Assembly (NCBI RefSeq): GCF_900215435.1
Contig: NZ_OCMY01000001.1
Coordinates: 3,100,001 to 3,164,000, forward strand
Direction: 5' to 3'
From: Candidatus Pantoea floridensis
Lineage (GTDB): Bacteria; Pseudomonadota; Gammaproteobacteria; Enterobacterales; Enterobacteriaceae
Length of the DNA: 64,000 nt
Shown one piece after another: positions 62,284 through 64,000 of this stretch. Below the pieces are notes generated by a model. It was not told where the DNA came from, searched no databases, and saw nothing but the letters and a program-made list of their open reading frames with translations. The position numbers and the translations under genes were made by a program. How positions within the stretch are numbered: the stretch's first letter is position 1; each line of letters opens with the position of its first letter.

Positions 62284-63357
62284 ATGTCGTATTGGATGAA
62301 GTTACTGCTTTTATTGCCCTTCCTCTTTGTCGCGTGCGTACAGGCCGAACCGTTGCAAAAGTCGTTTTCTGACTGGCAGCTGACCTGTAACAATGCGGCT
62401 TTTTGCGTGGCGCGCAGTTTTCCCGGCGATAACGGCCTGGTGATGACACTCTCGCGTCATGCTGGCGTTAACGATCGTCCACTGCTGCGTATTGATTACG
62501 GCAGCGCCTACAGCGGTGAGCTACCGGGCGGTCCGCTAAAAGATAACCTGCTGCTCGATCAGCGCCGTTTAACGCCCGATCTGAAACACTGGACGGTAGA
62601 ACCTCACCATCTCGCGACCAGCAATGCCATCGCTATTGACGAGTTTCTGGCTCAAACGCTGGATGCACAAAATCTGCAATTAACTTACAAGGCTAATGCC
62701 ACCATTCCGCTCAGCGGTATGAAGGCAGCGCTGCTGTTGATGGATGATGTGCAGGGCAGGGTGAACGGTGCCAGCGCATGGGTGAAACGAGGCGATCGCG
62801 TGCAGTGGGACGTGCCGCCGCAGCCGCTACTGCCGCTGCTCCCAACGCCGTTGCCGCCGCCTGCGCCGTTGACTCAGGAAGAGACCAGCGGATTGATTGA
62901 TTACGGCACCTGGCGCGTAAATACCGATAACTGCTCGCTCGATCCGCTGCGGCGCGAAGTGAGTGTCTCACCGCTCACCGACAGCAAAGCGCTGCTGCTG
63001 GTCAGCTGCGAAACCGGCGCTTATAACGTTATCGATTTGGCATTTGAAGTGACGCGTAGCGCGCCTTATGTGGCGCGCGGTCTGAGCTTAACGTTGCCAT
63101 TCACCCCCGCTTCCCGCAGCGATAATCAGCTGGAGTTAGTCAATGCGGAGTTCGATGCCAGCAATGGCTTGCTCTACACCTTCAGTAAAGGGCGTGGCTT
63201 GGGAGATTGCGGTGTGGCAACGCGCTGGCAATTTGACGGCAACGAGTTTGTGCTGGCGGAATATGCGGAGGAGAAAACCTGTGATGCATGGCACAGCAGT
63301 GATGACTGGCCAACCTTGTGGGTTAGCCAATCGCAGAATGCAGTGCAATCGCGTTGA
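62284..63357 (+). CDS. DUF1176 domain protein, exported
   Basis: A 357-residue protein with an N-terminal signal (MKLLLLLPFLFVACVQAEP region, residues 5-23). Cleavage could occur after VQA by signal peptidase I, or at the cysteine in FVAC as a lipoprotein. The rest matches DUF1176, a family without known function, with conserved FSDWQLTCNN and two cysteine pairs that could form disulfides. A proline-rich linker (about residues 178-200) splits it into two lobes. GGGGA is 14 bases upstream of the ATG, which is long; the ATG at 62296 has no better site. Confidence 0.78.
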   Translation: MSYWMKLLLLLPFLFVACVQAEPLQKSFSDWQLTCNNAAFCVARSFPGDNGLVMTLSRHAGVNDRPLLRIDYGSAYSGELPGGPLKDNLLLDQRRLTPDLKHWTVEPHHLATSNAIAIDEFLAQTLDAQNLQLTYKANATIPLSGMKAALLLMDDVQGRVNGASAWVKRGDRVQWDVPPQPLLPLLPTPLPPPAPLTQEETSGLIDYGTWRVNTDNCSLDPLRREVSVSPLTDSKALLLVSCETGAYNVIDLAFEVTRSAPYVARGLSLTLPFTPASRSDNQLELVNAEFDASNGLLYTFSKGRGLGDCGVATRWQFDGNEFVLAEYAEEKTCDAWHSSDDWPTLWVSQSQNAVQSR

Positions 63358-63385
63358 GATCGGTCATGCACAGAATTCAATCATC

Positions 63386-63435
63386 GCACATTCCGTAGCG
63401 GCGCGATTTATCGCGCAATGAATTGCGCCGCTACG
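63386..63435. repeat. Second-family inverted repeat (DUF1176/ampH junction)
   Basis: GTAGCGGCGCGAT on the left and ATTGCGCCGCTAC on the right enclose CGCGATTTATCGCG and are preceded by the tail GCACATTCC. It lies between convergent genes. Confidence 0.85.
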
Positions 63436-63449
63436 ATCTGTGGCACTCA

Positions 63450-64000
63450 TCAGCGGATGGCTTTTACTGTCATAGGTGAACCGGACTGATTCCCCACCAG
63501 TTCGGTCAGCATATTGTTGACGCCATCGCTCATCGGGGTGAAACGCGTGAGCGGTGAACGCGTCACCACCACAAAGACGCCTACGTTGTGCTGCGGCACC
63601 ATCGCCATATAGGTGATGAAGCCGCCGCCGCCGCCGGTTTTCTGAATAATCCCCGGACGCCCCTCTTTCGGTCCCATATATACCCAGCCCATGCCCAGCG
63701 CATCCGCGCGCCCCGGCACATCCATACCTTCTACTTTGGTTAATTGGTCACGGCGGTAAATCAGGGTTTGCAGGCGATCGATTTGTGGCGTGCGGTGATT
63801 CACGGCGGAATTGAGGAATTGCTGCATCCAGCGCCCCATATCGTCTGGCGTTGAGTAAACGCCACCGCTGCCGATGGCCGCCAGCGTGTTGTTACACGGG
63901 CTGGCGCCTTTTTCCGCCACCATCAGGCGCTGGCACTGATCCGGTGATGGCGTAAAAGTGGTGTCTTTCATACCGAGCGGACGTGTCACTAATTGCTGCA
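63450..64000 (-). CDS. ampH: D-alanyl-D-alanine carboxypeptidase/endopeptidase AmpH, 3' part
   Basis: AmpH is a periplasmic penicillin-binding protein related to class C beta-lactamases that trims peptidoglycan peptides. About 183 C-terminal residues are visible; the E. coli protein has 385, so the N-terminal half with the SxxK active site lies beyond the window. RPLGMKDTTFTPSPDQC, AIGSGGVYSTPDDMGRWMQQF and the KTGGGGGFITYMAM block with the third active-site motif (KTG) agree with E. coli AmpH. The frame is open to the right edge. Confidence 0.95.
   Translation of the reverse strand, partial: QQLVTRPLGMKDTTFTPSPDQCQRLMVAEKGASPCNNTLAAIGSGGVYSTPDDMGRWMQQFLNSAVNHRTPQIDRLQTLIYRRDQLTKVEGMDVPGRADALGMGWVYMGPKEGRPGIIQKTGGGGGFITYMAMVPQHNVGVFVVVTRSPLTRFTPMSDGVNNMLTELVGNQSGSPMTVKAIR

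Noticed and set aside
64..64000. tRNA, rRNA, insertion sequence or prophage
   Set aside because: No cloverleaf, rRNA core motif, transposase, integrase or phage structural gene was recognised on either strand.

Overview
The window is chromosomal DNA of an enteric gammaproteobacterium, most likely an Erwiniaceae member (Pantoea/Erwinia-like). Many proteins can be aligned almost end to end with their Escherichia coli counterparts from memory (Upp, UraA, Hda, DapA, PurC, AcrD, NapA, AnsP). The backbone order also follows E. coli: guaA, yfgG, ppx-ppk, purN-purM, upp-uraA, hda, bepA, perM, bcp, gcvR, dapA-bamC, purC, ypfJ, tmcA, ypfH, ypfN, dapE, yffB, ypfM, acrD, narQ, nudK. Insertions at several points set it apart from E. 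coli. No tRNA, rRNA, prophage, insertion sequence or CRISPR array was seen. Genus is inferred from gene content only.

Layout. 1-8.6 kb: the 3' part of guaA, a DUF3750 gene, a YodC-like mini-gene, mgtE, yfgG, tehB, ppx and ppk. 8.75-13.2 kb: a phosphate-type ABC transporter (pstC/pstA/pstB-like) without pstS or phoU, divergent from ppk. 13.3-19.6 kb: purMN, upp-uraA, hda (CTG start) and bepA. 20.3-29.0 kb: an accessory block between bepA and perM with two tandem membrane-anchored DsrE-like genes, a LacI regulator-ABC transporter-phosphodiesterase operon and a diguanylate cyclase. 29.1-43.7 kb: syntenic backbone from perM to acrD, including the 19-residue gene ypfM. 43.9-53.0 kb: nitrate sensing and respiration (narQ-narP, napFDABC) with a BhsA-like stress protein and ansP in between. 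53.2-61.8 kb: nudK, then an eight-gene leftward sugar operon (DeoR regulator, binding protein, double ATPase, two permeases, AlsE-like epimerase, ROK kinase, PfkB kinase). 62.3-64 kb: a DUF1176 protein and the 3' part of ampH.

How the genes work together. ppk/ppx and the pst-like transporter form a phosphate/polyphosphate neighbourhood. PurR-type boxes lie upstream of purM and purC, and upp keeps the T-run start expected of UTP-sensitive control. NarQ-NarP sits near the periplasmic nitrate reductase it would be expected to control. The sugar operon has a strong CRP-type site upstream and a gene set suited to uptake, phosphorylation and 3-epimerisation of a ketose such as allulose. The LacI-ABC-phosphodiesterase operon, headed by a perfect 22-bp palindrome, looks like an uptake-and-hydrolysis system, perhaps for a phosphodiester. 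Its substrate cannot be read from the sequence.

The most striking non-coding signal is a set of short intergenic palindromes at eleven sites. Arm variants change on both sides together, so pairing is preserved. Six of the eight convergent gene junctions carry one; the other two carry bidirectional terminators instead.
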